From: Chalara sp. BL73
Lineage: Eukaryota > Ascomycota > Leotiomycetes > Helotiales
Length of the DNA stretch: 50,723 nucleotides
Direction of reading: 5' to 3'
Assembly: GCA_918026815.1 (NCBI GenBank)
Contig: CAKJVC010000204.1
Location: 1-50,723 of the forward strand
The position numbers and the translations under genes are program-made. Under the pieces are notes generated by a model. The model did no database searches. It was given only the letters and a program-made list of their open reading frames with translations, and had not been told where the DNA came from. Shown here in pieces: positions 29,445 to 41,094 of the stretch (position 1 is the first letter of the stretch; each line of letters opens with the position of its first letter).

Positions 29445-31550
29445 CTAACGGGTATAAACTTCAGACATACTATAATTATAATTTTCATAGGCCATAAGCA
29501 CCTGTGAACCACGACTCGGAAGTCTATTCTCTCCTGTTACTTCACTCCTTTCGTTAATCTGCTGTCCGCCATACCCCAAAACTTGCCGCCTCAGGTTATT
29601 CCGAGCATCCCTTAGGTTATTCTGCTGCTTCCTGCAGCGCTCCCTGAGCTGACTGGGCCCCCGTTCCACCTCTACCCCTCTAGCTACAAGCTGCTCGGCA
29701 TTCATAGTTCTTTCTATCCAATTAATCAAATTATCGTGTTGGTTCTCATTTAAGTTTCGAAGGTTGTTGATTTGTCCCTCAAGGTCTTCAATAATACCAG
29801 CAAAATTGACACCAGGCTGTCCAACTTGGTACTCATATGGCCATTCTTCTCTGACCGGCCAGTCACCACTGTCTGCGCTAACAGAAGGATCCCAATGTAA
29901 ACGAGGCGGCCAACCAACTCTCTCGTATTGATCTTGGTAATAGCCCGCTTCTCTCCAATGCTCAGGGTTATACTCCTCCCGCTCCATCTACAGTCGCATT
30001 CATCAATGTGAGAAGAAATTTCTTTTTTTTTTGGGTTTTGAGTTAAGAAAAACTGAAGTAATATCGTCATAACTTACCTCGCCTCGAGGTCCAACAACCC
30101 GACCACCATAACTTATTAACTCACGCCGGAGGTTGTTGCGGGTTCGTATTAATCTATTCACAAGTGCCTGCGAAGCCTGAAGGTTGGTCGAAATAGTTCG
30201 TATCCATTCCTGCCATCCTATAGGATTCCGCTCTCCAGCAGTATGTTCGACCCGGTCTCTGCCTTCGTACAGATCTCCATTTGCACCATCCCGTTTCGCG
30301 GCATCAGTTGCTAGTTCCTCAAGAGCTTTCAAAAGTTCTATTTTGTGCTCAAGGCAATCATTCCTCGCATTTTGCAATTGCAGTGCATGATTTATGGCAG
30401 CGTCGTTCTTCGTGCCTGGTGGCTCGTAGGCTTTTGTAATAAGTGCACGTTCGAGTTGTGATCGCATATCATCCTTATTATCTCTTGCCTCCTTTAAACC
30501 TTTTGTGAGTTGAGCCATGTTCCTTTCAGCTTCATTCATGTCAAACCCAAATCTTTTAACAATCAAATCTTGCTCGCTAATGTGTTGACGTGCTTTAGCT
30601 AAATCTTCTAATGTTTGTGTTTCTCTTTCTCGTACAGAGTTAAGATCATCAACAAGGTCCTGATATAAGATATTCGCCTCCTGTTCTTCATCGCGGAGCC
30701 TCATGTCTTCTTTGAGATTTGCGACATCTAGATCACTCACGATGAGACGTTTTCGTAGGTCCTCGATTGTAGTCTCCTGAGCTTTGATATGTGCATCACG
30801 TAGAAATTTGTACTTTCCTGTCTTCAGGGCTGTGTCCTGCAAGGTGGCATTAGACTCATTCAGTTTTGATATATCGGCAGTATGCCGATCAACTGTAGCT
30901 TGAAGTATATTGTTTTCTAGCTGCAGAGTGTGACGTTGAGCTAAGGCATCATTGCGTTGACTTTTAGCATCTCGAAGCTCATCTTTAGTACTGTTCAGTT
31001 TATTCTGAACTCGGTTGAGGTCATATTTCAAATCTTGTTCCGTTCGCCGGAGCCAGGTATTTGCTCGAATTCTGCTTTCGAGTCTTCTCTCGAGCTCTTG
31101 TACTTTATGCTTCGCATTCTCGCAGTCCACTTCCGCTCGTAGACGGTCATCTTCAGCGTGGTTCATTTTCGTGGGCCAGTGACCATCATCGTCGTCTGAC
31201 GAAACATCCTCAATACGCGATGGCCTTGCCTCAACGCGCAATCGCCTGAGCTGTATTCTTAAATCATTGCACGCCTTCTCGCTTTCGAGGAGCTGTTTTT
31301 TTGCTCTGGACAACTTATTTTTCAAAGATGGAAAATTTCCTTCTTTTGTGAGATTCTTCCTTATCGACAAGATATCGCTACTGGCTCCTGGAGGACGGGT
31401 TAATGGGGCGTTTTCGCTAGATGTGCTTCCAACACTGGCAGTTCGATCATCACAAGACTTTCCATGACAACCTTCCCTTTGGGAAGCGCCGTATACTTCG
31501 CTATTCGACATATCTATTCGGAAATCGATATATACGTCGGACTCATTCAT
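29445..31550 (-). CDS. Long coiled-coil protein with a repeated RNNLRR-YGG motif, two exons
   Basis: Exons 31550-30078 and 29987-29445 join across a 90-nt intron (GTAAGT...TGTAG) in frame to give 671 residues. Without splicing they would be read as two separate frames of 515 and 180 residues. Residues about 65-400 are an almost continuous coiled coil (heptads such as AKHKVQELERRLESRIR and LNRVQNKLNSTKDEL). After it comes RTRNNLRRELISYGG at about 473-487, and a similar segment, DARNNLRRQVLGYGG, recurs near residue 620. In between is a Trp- and Tyr-rich region. I do not recognise a family; a structural or scaffold role is only a guess. The intron model is supported by phase and by the splice signals. 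Confidence 0.72.
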
Positions 31551-33033
31551 TGGTCTAGTAAAATATTTAAGGTAGCAATACTTGCACTGCGATTCGTACC
31601 ATTGTAAAATTGCAGTAATTCAATCAAAAAAGCGCTGAGAAAAAGGTCACAATTTTCTTTAATGAATTCCGATCCGGAAGGTGGGTGGATTGACATGAAC
31701 AAAGCACAATTTCATTGCCTATACATGCAAAAGGCACGATTTTAGAAATGTTTCCTACTCGACAAAGAAACAGCGATATTGCTCTTTTAGATGGCAGAAA
31801 CGGAGACAATACGTACAATCAATTGATAGTGACGAAATATACTCTATGTTGAAGGCAAATACTGTACCAACCAATTAAAAGAAGATGTATATCGGCGCGC
31901 ATGGTCAGGTAAGGACCTAAGAATCTCCAATCAAACGCATATTATTGAGTATATTTGAATGCCTTTCTCTTTACGCACTGCGCCGCTTCATACATGTGAT
32001 GAAGGTTGGTTTGTTCAGAGCTTGGATTGTTTCATTGGGAAGGATTTTTTAATTATTGAAGCGGGCGTTCAATAATTTAAGCTCAACGGGTCACAGTTGT
32101 GTAACCAGTTAGGCGGATAAAATGTCAAGTTGAGCGACAGCATTGTCAGTTGTCTATTCAATTATATCTTACGGTTAGCTCTTTCCTCTCCTCATATTGT
32201 TCGACTTACCACTATTGCCAGTGTGGTAGAATTAATGGATGCATAAATTATGAAATAGGAAATAGAGATAATGTGTCTTTGGATTGAATACTCATTCTGG
32301 AGTTTCCGTACTATTCTTGTGTGGAGAGGAGCCTCTGAGTTAAATTGACTCCTTCTCTGTCGCTCCTTTACGGATACTATATCTTTTAAGCTTAAGCAAA
32401 TTAGATTTGCCTTCTTGGCTTGGTTCCTGAACCGAAACCGAGTAACGTAAGGTGATGCCACCCAGTTATCAATTTCTCTCTAGCCCGATAGAAGCTGAGG
32501 TATTGATTCAACGGCTTTCTTACAATATATAGGAAAACATGCAGCATCACGTTTTCGAGTTCAATATTAGTTTCACTTTATAGTATTTGTAACCAAGATA
32601 ACTCAATTTATCTGGTCTCACCAAGAGGGACCTGAATAGGTCCTGAGGCTTCCCTGGTATTGACTAAGATTTTTGGGGGGCCTAATGCGGAATATGGTGT
32701 AAGTGCTATGAGAAACGCCTATAGAGAAGGAATCCTTAGGTAATCGCCAATCATCTAAACATAGTCGTTATTGTTGTAATAAATAGTCGACTCAGGAGGC
32801 TGGTTGCATGCTCATCTTATTGCCAAGAAGTCAGGAAAGTGGATCACAACCTTTATTATAACATTTCCATCCACCACGACAAATCACAATGGCAAAACTC
32901 AACCCGCAAACAATGATGAATTCAGTCACCCGAGCTACCTTGCTCACCAATTCAAGAAAGAGCCATTCAGATCCTCAGCCACGTAATTGAGCGCAATAAT
33001 GAAAGCTGGTGGTGAGTATCTAGCATCGCCTGT
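31551..33033. other. Intergenic region
   Basis: About 1.5 kb of AT-rich DNA lies between the coiled-coil gene start and the 3' end of the monooxygenase gene. Short open frames at 32192-32461 (minus) and 32804-32986 (plus) show nothing recognisable. Confidence 0.5.
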
Positions 33034-34827
33034 CTATCTGATCCCAATATATTCTACTCGCTCTTCTGGCTCAGGAGGATAGACATTGAACTTATACTGA
33101 CTCCCCGGATGGGATGGATCAAGCCTACTCTCACCTTTGATGCCGTAAAGGTTTTCTCGCGCCGTACCCCCTGGAACAGGGTACCGCTGACCATTCTCCC
33201 CTAGCCAACCCCTCTTTTCGAGCTCAGGAATAAGATATTTGACGACATCTTCCCAGGCCTGAGGGACCACTACATGTCCAATGTTAAATCCATCAATGTC
33301 CGATTCGAGGATGAAGTTTTCCATAGCATCGGCGACTGTTTTTGCAGAGCCGACACTTACGTTCCCACTCCCTCCTACAGCATGATACTCAGCTAGAAGC
33401 CGTGGGGTCCAAGAATCATATCCTGATGGCTTATTCAGAAGCCTCTCAATTTGGGGTGTCGTTCGGTCTTTTAGCAAAGGATGATTTGGATCTGTCGGAA
33501 ACTCCTCATCAATCGGAAACTTGCTTAAGTCAATTGAGGCTGTGCTCCCAAACAATGCCAGTCCACCTTCAGGCAAAGCATACCGTCTATGCCGGTTGTA
33601 CTTCTCTTGTGCTTCGTCGTCGGTCTCACCGAGAACTGCTGTAAACTGTGCAAAGAATTTGATCTTCATTGGGTCGCGTCCTGACGCAGCTGCCAATTGG
33701 CGAGTTTTCCGAACTTTTTCTCCAACAAATGTAGCGCTGCGCCCCCCAAGGAATACACACTCAGCATGTTTGGCTGCAAAAGCAGACCCTGTCCTGCAAC
33801 AAAATTTAGGACAACCAACATTCTTATACTTAAAGGGTCACTCACGCGGACATTCCAGCCTGGAATATGACCGGGGTTCGCTGAGGACTTGGATCAACTT
33901 GGTGCGCACTGACACACCTAAAATATTTTCCTCTATGTTCAACTTTTCTAATTTTTGCCGGATCAGCATAAGTTGATATAGAACTGTCTTTGACCACTGC
34001 GTCGTCCGCCCAAGAGCCTTCCCACAGCTTGTAAGTAAGACTCAAATATTCTTCAGCAATTGCGTATCGAGTATCATGTTCCGGAAGACTCTCTAGACCA
34101 AGCGCTCTGGCTGACGTGTCTGACCACGAAGTTACTACATTCTATCACAAGTTTATTGGTTCCTAGTCGTCTCAAAAGTGGTTTATCAATCTTACCCATG
34201 CGACTCTTCCGTTCGTTATGTGGTCGAGTGTCGAAAAGCGTTTAGCTAGTAAAAATGGCGGTTCGAAAGTTGTGCAGGAAGTGATTCCGAAAGCGAGACT
34301 TTCGGTTACTGCAGCCATGGCAGGAACGACAACAAAAGGATCATAGAGTGGCCATTGGGTAGCAGATCGGATTGCAGGCTCATGGCTTCCCTTATAAATG
34401 TCGTGCGTACCAAAGTTATCCGCTGACGGAAGCATGAGTACTCATAGGGGCTCCTGAAAATAAGACACATACCAAGAAATAATGCATTGAATTTTCCACG
34501 CTCAAGAAGCTTTGCGAGCTCAATCCAATAACTTAAACGATTCTTTGTCGTCGTTCTATCTTCAGGATTCTGCCATTGGCCAGGACTAGAAATTATGTAG
34601 TTCTTAGCACACTGGGCATATTATTAGAGTTCCACAAAGCACTCTTGTTCACCGCGCAATATTTGAGCTTCTGGCTTTTTGGCATACCTTACATGACCAA
34701 TGCCATTCATATCAAATGCATTTAACAATATTCTCTTCTTTCTGCCTTCGGATGTATATCCATTCTTTCTTTCTGGAACTTTGGGAATTCCATTGTGGTC
34801 TCTCTTCTTAGGTGGCTTCAAAGACAT
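33034..34827 (-). CDS. NtaA/SnaA/DszA-type FMN-dependent monooxygenase, five exons
   Basis: Minus-strand exons 34827-34688, 34585-34473, 34422-34196, 34141-33846 and 33793-33034 total 1536 nt, an exact 511-residue frame. The protein belongs to the bacterial-luciferase-fold family of two-component flavin monooxygenases (nitrilotriacetate, pristinamycin and dibenzothiophene-sulfone enzymes). Family landmarks are FDMNGIGHVSPGQWQNP, FGTHDIYKGS, FEPPFLLAKRFSTLDHITNGRVAW, YKLWEGSW, SPQRTPVIFQAGMS and a HAECVFLGG block after the last splice. It uses reduced FMN from a separate reductase to oxidise or cleave C-N or C-S bonds; the substrate is not known. It is divergent from a Dal5-type transporter across about 1 kb, which suggests joint control of uptake and breakdown of one compound. 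No disabling change is seen. Confidence 0.92.
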
Positions 34828-35890
34828 GGCTTCTTCGCTGTCAGCTCATCAATGTCCGTGAGCGATATGATGTTGTGTATCAGGAAAACCCTACAAGAAG
34901 ACAGAGCACAAAGACTTTCCCGTCGGACGCAACGGCCGAATTTATTGATATTACTTCTGGCAATAAGCTGATCCTCGTCATGTTCAATGCATGTAGAAAT
35001 GCAAGTAAGTCTGGCACTGAGGTGGATCTCATAGAATCTATGCAGATATTCGTGACAGCGGGTCCAAAAGACGTCTTCTTAGATAGCTGGTATTGTATAC
35101 TATTGGATTGATTATGGCGCGCACAATCAAAAGTGGGGGAAGTGTTTCTTAGGAGCTTCGCTTAATTCAGGGGATAGATTCGGTTCAGTCAGGTTCCCAG
35201 AGATACATCATCTCCGTCAAAATGGCACAATCTCCAGGTCTGGTTTATGAACAAGCTTACCGCTCAAGTCTAGTGCATCAGCTGCCGGCCTTCCGAGTTT
35301 TGTTAAATAGATGATCAGACTCGTGCTTTCACATACCCGAGTCAAGGTTGCCAAGAAATGCTGCCACTATGACTTGCGGAACACCGCCGTCTAAGGTTCC
35401 AACTTAATGGTCTAGCCCCTGACTAAAGATGCCCAAAACCAGTGATAGCAAAGATCTCCACTCTCATTTCTCTACTAACAAAAGGTGTGGGATCAAAAAA
35501 AAAAGGGGGACAAGCCCAAACGGTTTCTCCAGCTGACGCAACCAAAACCGAGAAGTATTAGTTACCAAGACCGTATTATCGGTAAATTCGCCGAAAGATA
35601 TCATTGACTTCCCCACTCCTGGTTGCCTTTCATTACACCGGCATTATTAAGATAACAACAAATTCCAAGATCTGCAAAGACCTGCTGTCGATGCTGCCAA
35701 GATGGAGAATCCACTTATGATTTACAGACTTAAAATATCGCGATGGTGGTCAAGTAGCACGAACAGATCTAGCTCCCACTTATTCGAGACAAGCGTACAT
35801 CAAAAAAAGCGTTCAATCGTGATGGGCTATATTAGAATAGCTCACGCTCTCAAACTGCTGGCTCTCCATCCTTAGAAATCCTTCACCATT
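34828..35890. promoter_or_regulatory. Shared divergent promoter region of monooxygenase and transporter
   Basis: This lies between the two divergent starts. I see no gene; a plus-strand frame at 34812-35111 overlaps the monooxygenase start and looks spurious. A run of A followed by G occurs near 35496-35510. No specific regulatory motif could be assigned. Confidence 0.5.
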
Positions 35891-37764
35891 ATGGCTGGAC
35901 ATAGCAAGGTCCCGGTCGATGAAATCACCGCCGTTGACGCCACTCCAGATACGCCATCCGATGCTTCTCTGAAGGAAGACGCAAGACCCATTATTAACAG
36001 AAAAGTTGCCAAGAGTCCAAGATTCTGGAGCTGGTTTGACGAAAATGACGGACCCGAAGAGCGCAAGCTCGTTTTTAAGCTGGACGCTTATATCATGGGT
36101 TTCGCGTTTGTTGGGTATTGGGTAGGCTGTTCTACTCCTCTCCAAGCCAGAGATGTTTGAAAGGAGCAAACTATTAATACAATCTCAGGTCATGTTTCTT
36201 GACCGAACAGTTTTACAAAACGCTTATGTGAGCGGAATGAAAGAAGGTAATAATATCCTTGATTCTCGCAACGGCAAACTCTAATTATTGGTAGAACTAG
36301 GATTGTTTGGCAATGAACTTGTGAACCTGAACACATTCTATAATGTTGGATATACGATGTAAGTGGGTAGATGTTTAGAATTTTATCAATGCATTCGGTT
36401 AGCTTATACAACTAGAGCTGCTATTCCAGCAACACTTCTCCTCACATTCGTTCCGGCACAACGGACTGTTCCTACAACCATGTTCCTCTGGGGTTTATTC
36501 ACATTGCTCTGCTATCAGGCGAAAAGTTATTCCCAGCTTGCTGCCTTTCGTTTTTTCGTTGGCTTGTTCGAAGGTAAGGGTAATCGTTCTGAGAGATCTT
36601 GACTAACATGGTGTTATAGGTCCATACTTTACATCCATTCAATATATAATGGGTAGCTGGTATCGTAGGTACGCGTCGATGATTGAACTGGGCGAAAGGC
36701 TCCATAGAAAAACTAATCCATCTCTAGAGATGAACTCGTTCGACGTGCAGGCTTCTTCTATGTGGCATCTGCTGTCGGAACTATGACCTCTGGTCTTCTG
36801 GCGGCGCGAATCGTAAAAGATCTCGATGGAGTTGCGGGACACGCAGGCTGGCGATGGCTCTACATCGTCGCTGCACTAATCACCTTCCCCATCGCCATCT
36901 GGGGTTTTCTCGTCTTCCCAGGGACGCCTAATAACAAGAAGCGTTGGATGTTTACTGAATCCGAATATGCTGTGGCAAGAGAGAGGATGGTCGCCCAAGG
37001 ACGTGTGCCACCCACTGGTCTTGGATTTAACCTAAAGACTGTGCATCGATTCGTGCTGAAATGGCACTTTTGGCTGTTAGTGCCGCAGACAATGATTTGG
37101 TATCTTACGTTCATGGCAAATAGTCAAGGAGCGTATACTCTATGGCTGAAGTCGACGTATAAGAACGAAGTCTCCAGAGTCAACAATTATACGGTAAGCT
37201 AAGCGAGATTGCGCAGATAGAGAACATGCTAACCAGTGTTTCCTTCAGGCTGTCAACCCTGGACTTGGCATAATTTGGACATGGGCTTTCTCCTGGCTGG
37301 TTGATAAATACGACGACAGGGCCAGGATACCTATCTTCTTCTTTATTTTCGTCGTCCGTTTCATCGCCAACTTCGGATTTGTTCTCTACGACAAGTCCTC
37401 CTTTGCATGGAAGTGGTTCACCATCGCAACTGGCTATATGGAAGTCTCCCTCTCACCAATCGTTTACTCCTATGCAAACATCATCTGTGCTGGCGATGCT
37501 GAAGAACGAGCTTTTATTCTTTCATCTATGCTGGCTTTTGCATATACATGTAACATATGGGTCCCTCTTTTGACATTTAGGACGGTCGAGGCGCCGAAGT
37601 ATCCAAAGGGATTCAAGCAGCAGCTCATTGCACATCCGATTTATCTTGGGTGGGCCCTGATGCTGTTCCTTGTGGCGAGACGAGAGCAGAGGAAGAGGAA
37701 GGCCCAGGCGCAATATGAAAGTGATGGAAGAGAAGGCAGCGAGGCAGTGGCCGTTAGATCTTAG
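35891..37764 (+). CDS. MFS transporter of the anion:cation symporter (Dal5/Tna1-like) family, seven exons
   Basis: Exons 35891-36121, 36189-36247, 36296-36358, 36416-36573, 36620-36668, 36728-37193 and 37249-37764 sum to 1542 nt, an exact 513-residue frame. The protein opens with a polar tail and EERKLVFKLDAYIMGFAFVGYW, then VMFLDRTVLQNAYVSGMKE, the signature of this family's first two helices. Further landmarks are LTFVPAQRTVPTTMFLWG, FRFFVGLFEGPYFTSIQY, the central NNKKRWMFTESEYAVARERM loop, and the C-terminal AGDAEERAFILSSMLAFAY. About twelve helices are expected. Family members import allantoate, nicotinate, sulfonates, vitamins or other small anions with protons. The pairing with an NtaA-type monooxygenase favours an organic nitrogen or sulfur compound, which is an inference. 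Confidence 0.92.
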
Positions 37765-38270
37765 TGTTGTGAAGAGTGAGATCGATAGCAGGGATTCAGG
37801 CACTCTCCAATGGGCCTCTGCTTGCTTTGACCTGTGAATCGAACGCACAGGTGCGTCGTATAATAAACAGGCCAGGATTAGATCAATTCAAGAATAGACA
37901 CTTTGCCCATCGCTGGTCTAAAGCAAGCTTTCTGGCTTAATCAGCATAGATAATGGCCTTATGTCACTACCAGGTATTCATAAATATCTCGTCACGTGCT
38001 CGAAGCGCCGTCTAAAAATATGATTCAGTCTGATTGGCGCCCACCGCCAACGGCAGGGCGTGTCTTGGCCCCAGCCTCCCCTGCCACTTGTGGCTGTCAT
38101 ATCCTCTTACTGGCCAGAATCTTGCTGATCGCTCCTGCAGGCGTTATTTACGTCCCTTTAGCCGCTAACCTTCTATCAACCCCACCCTGTCTGACAGACA
38201 TATCTACATCCAGTGTCTCTAACTCTTCTCAAATTTTCTCCCATCGTGACAAATTCCATCTTTAGCCAAA
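37765..38270. other. Intergenic region
   Basis: This is the 3' flank of the transporter and the promoter of the small secreted protein gene. The last 100 bases are pyrimidine-rich, as is common for fungal leaders. A TCACGTG sequence lies near 37992. No gene is seen. Confidence 0.5.
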
Positions 38271-39002
38271 ATGAAGCTCTCAACTGCTAGTCTGATCGCG
38301 CTGAGCTATAGCGCTTGCTGTGCAGCGCTGGGAGAGATCAGAGAGTGAGTCTGCGGAAAGATGGGAGCTAAACGCCACAATGCTGACTCATCCAGGCTGG
38401 AAAGAAAAAGCATTGACAACAGGGAGGCTGCGAAGAAGGATAATGCGGGAACCTGTAGTATCGGAATTGGGCGCGACAGTATGTTCTCCCCTTCTTTTCA
38501 GGGGCATGGAGCTCAGGATGTATCCCGAATCCCTTCCAGGCGCAAGCACACGCTCTCAAGTCATATCTTGATATGCACTGCTCCTCCACATCTGCAAGCA
38601 AGAAAAGAAATGCTAACAGTCCCAGTGAACTCCATCAATTGGGATATAACTGTCTACAACGTGCCTCAACCGCAACGCCAGGATGTGAACATCATCGCCA
38701 CCCTCAAGCATGTACCTATGCCTAAAGGTGGCTCCGTTACTGTCCCTTCACCTGCCAAAGCCATCACTATCACCAACGTCGACAACGCCCCCGTCTTCGC
38801 CTATGACGAGCCAGTCCTCAAGGCGCCATTCCTGGATCCGAAGACGGGCATGACAAATGTGGAGCTGAAGTTTGAGATTAAGGATGGGAATGTGACGTGG
38901 TCGAGCGACGATTGTGGGACGGTTAATGTGGCATTTACTGCAGGGCGGGAGAGCTATAGCTGTGATTTCCCGTGTACGGTTAGTTCGGAGAAGGAGCTGT
39001 GA
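38271..39002 (+). CDS. Small secreted protein with possible Kex2 site, function unknown
   Basis: Exons 38271-38344, 38396-38478 and 38626-39002 give an exact 177-residue frame; introns are 51 and 147 nt with GT-AG ends, and the second has GCTAAC near its 3' end. The start MKLSTASLIALSYSACCAALG is a typical signal peptide of about 20 residues. It is followed by a charged stretch with dibasic sites (ERKS, AAKKD) that Kex2-type proteases could cut. The mature part is beta-rich in character (INWDITVYNV, SVTVPSPAKAITITNV) and has four cysteines (GTCSIG, DDCGT, YSCDFPC). I do not recognise the family. Small cysteine-containing secreted proteins of plant-associated fungi are often effector candidates, but nothing here proves that role. 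Confidence 0.78.
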
Positions 39003-41094
39003 TGCTGAGGCTAGGAATTGGAGGGATTATGTGAGGGATGAATGGAGTTTGGGTTTAGCGGCTTATGATTCTCTGAGGGGGGATTATTTTATATTCGAAT
39101 TTATTTGGCTGTATATTTGAGATATAGGCTCTAGGGAAATATGAATGATTATACTTAACCATTCTGGGCTCTTAGCCTGCGGGATAAAAATCCCTCCAGC
39201 TTTGGCGTGACGTATCTGTTCCTTTCTTGTTGCATTTTATTCAGTCTTGCTTAATAGGATGACTGGCTGATGGAGAGATTGTAGCATTGCCTCCACCATC
39301 AACTCGCTCATCCATAGATCCAACGGACAACTCCTGAACTGCAGCACCATCAATAACACTGGCTGCATCCACCTCTTTAAGAAGGCGTGAGTGTTTCTTG
39401 AGTATGCAGCTAATGTAAATGTACTGGTTTGTACACGGGAATTACCCTCTACCTGCCGAGAAGCATCTACTCAGAGCTCACTCACACCCTGCGTTGAGGC
39501 TAGAGTTAAGGATGAAGCTGCTTCCTGCGGAAAGAAGCTAAAAGGGGCGGAAAATTTAGGGACTCTCCGCAACCCGAACGCGAGTCCTCTTGCAGGTTTC
39601 ACTTCATGGAATTTGGCGTGCCAGGAGGCATCCGGAGCGAGGATCATGCCAACTAGATCAAGAGTCCTTAATATTTTTGAAGGCCAGTTGCTAATTTGCG
39701 TCATAGATGGTGGTATTGGGGGGCGGGGCGGTGGGCTTAGGATTGGTTGTTAGGGGTTGTAGTGTTCAAGGATGAGTAGGCTGGAAGATGGAAGTCGGGC
39801 TGCTTGTGCATGTATTGTCATCGAGCGTCACGAATTTACCGAGGATGATAAATTAGTATGGGGTTTCAACTTGAGATGGATCACATGTTTGATTTATCTT
39901 CTGTTGACAATATGTGGTAGATTAGGTTCTTCCTGTATGTAGAAAGGACTGTGAATACACCGGCCAAAGTTTGTTGCCAGACTGTGAAAGTGTTGGTGTA
40001 GCTGTCTGATACTATAGGCGTTGTGTAGTAGGTTGTGGTGAAATGAATATACTGGCGATTTACGGCGTAAAGAAAAAAGTGACAGCAAATTTGGTTTAAT
40101 AACAACATATAACAACAGAGGTTCAAAATGTAATGAGGTAGTTATAAAAAAACTTCGTATATTTGGTATAGATAGGCTTAGCACATCCAGATCAAATACC
40201 TTGGCTACATGGTAGGAGACTCTGACTCTTGGTTGTTTGACCTAAGTTGGGTATTCAATATCTTACATTTAAACTTCAGGTTTTTTTTAGCAAGATACTG
40301 CTCGTATTAAATACTTATTTGGTATAGCACAGACTAACATAGAAACTTGGTCTTTGCGCTTTTTTCGTAGTGAAGGGGGCATTTCAGTTACTTGCTTCCT
40401 CTCTCCCGAACCAACAAACAAGTTTCGTGGATATGTTTCTATAGTATAAAAGGCCTGGTGCTTTCACCTTCACTAACCGCCTCTTTGGGTCTCGCTCTTC
40501 TCGATATAAGGAGGATGTGAGGGGAGAACTATTCCACCTCATGATATCAATCATAGTATCTGAACTATGATTTCAAGCCCCTATTATGCTGAAATTGTGA
40601 TACTTGGTCTCGATTGTCCCATGTTATCAGACTGTTGACCTTTTTTTTGGTTCGTCCTAGATTTACTGTTGTTTTGTTCTCACTGCCATCTTCCCCAACC
40701 TGTGCTTTGAAACCACGTCTCCCTGTGAGAACATGAAGGATCTTCTGCACTTGATGGAGGAGCATGGCTGTAAAGTCTCTGAAGGTTTTGAGTCGCAGCC
40801 TTAAATCCTTATTTATTACCCCTCATGGTTCGTATAAATGTTTCTTGGTAAGGCCGATGATGACTCGAAGCTAGCAAATAAAATACGACTGTTCACCTAA
40901 GGGCCAGGAGAAAGGGTTTCCATGACAAGAGTTTATGAAATACGCAGTGGCTTTAGATGGGAATTCATCACATTCTTTTGGCACAGGATATTAATATTAC
41001 TCAGGCTGAGAAATGGCATAGGCATATCCAAATTGTTTGCTTTTGAATAACTATATATATATTTATAGGGGAACCGACTGGGGTGTAAACGCAA
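39003..41094. other. Intergenic region, 2.1 kb
   Basis: No gene can be supported. Open frames of 120 codons on the plus strand (39391-39753) and 77 on the minus strand overlap and have no recognisable content. A G-rich run at about 39717-39760 could fold as a quadruplex. The part from 39880 to 41090 is strongly AT-rich with stops in all frames. Confidence 0.5.

Noticed and set aside
31551..33033. Possible transposon remnant in AT-rich gap
   Set aside because: No terminal repeats, transposase-like segments or target duplications could be recognised.
39391..39753. 120-codon plus-strand frame
   Set aside because: Composition is random-looking and it overlaps a minus-strand frame of similar quality; nothing supports coding.
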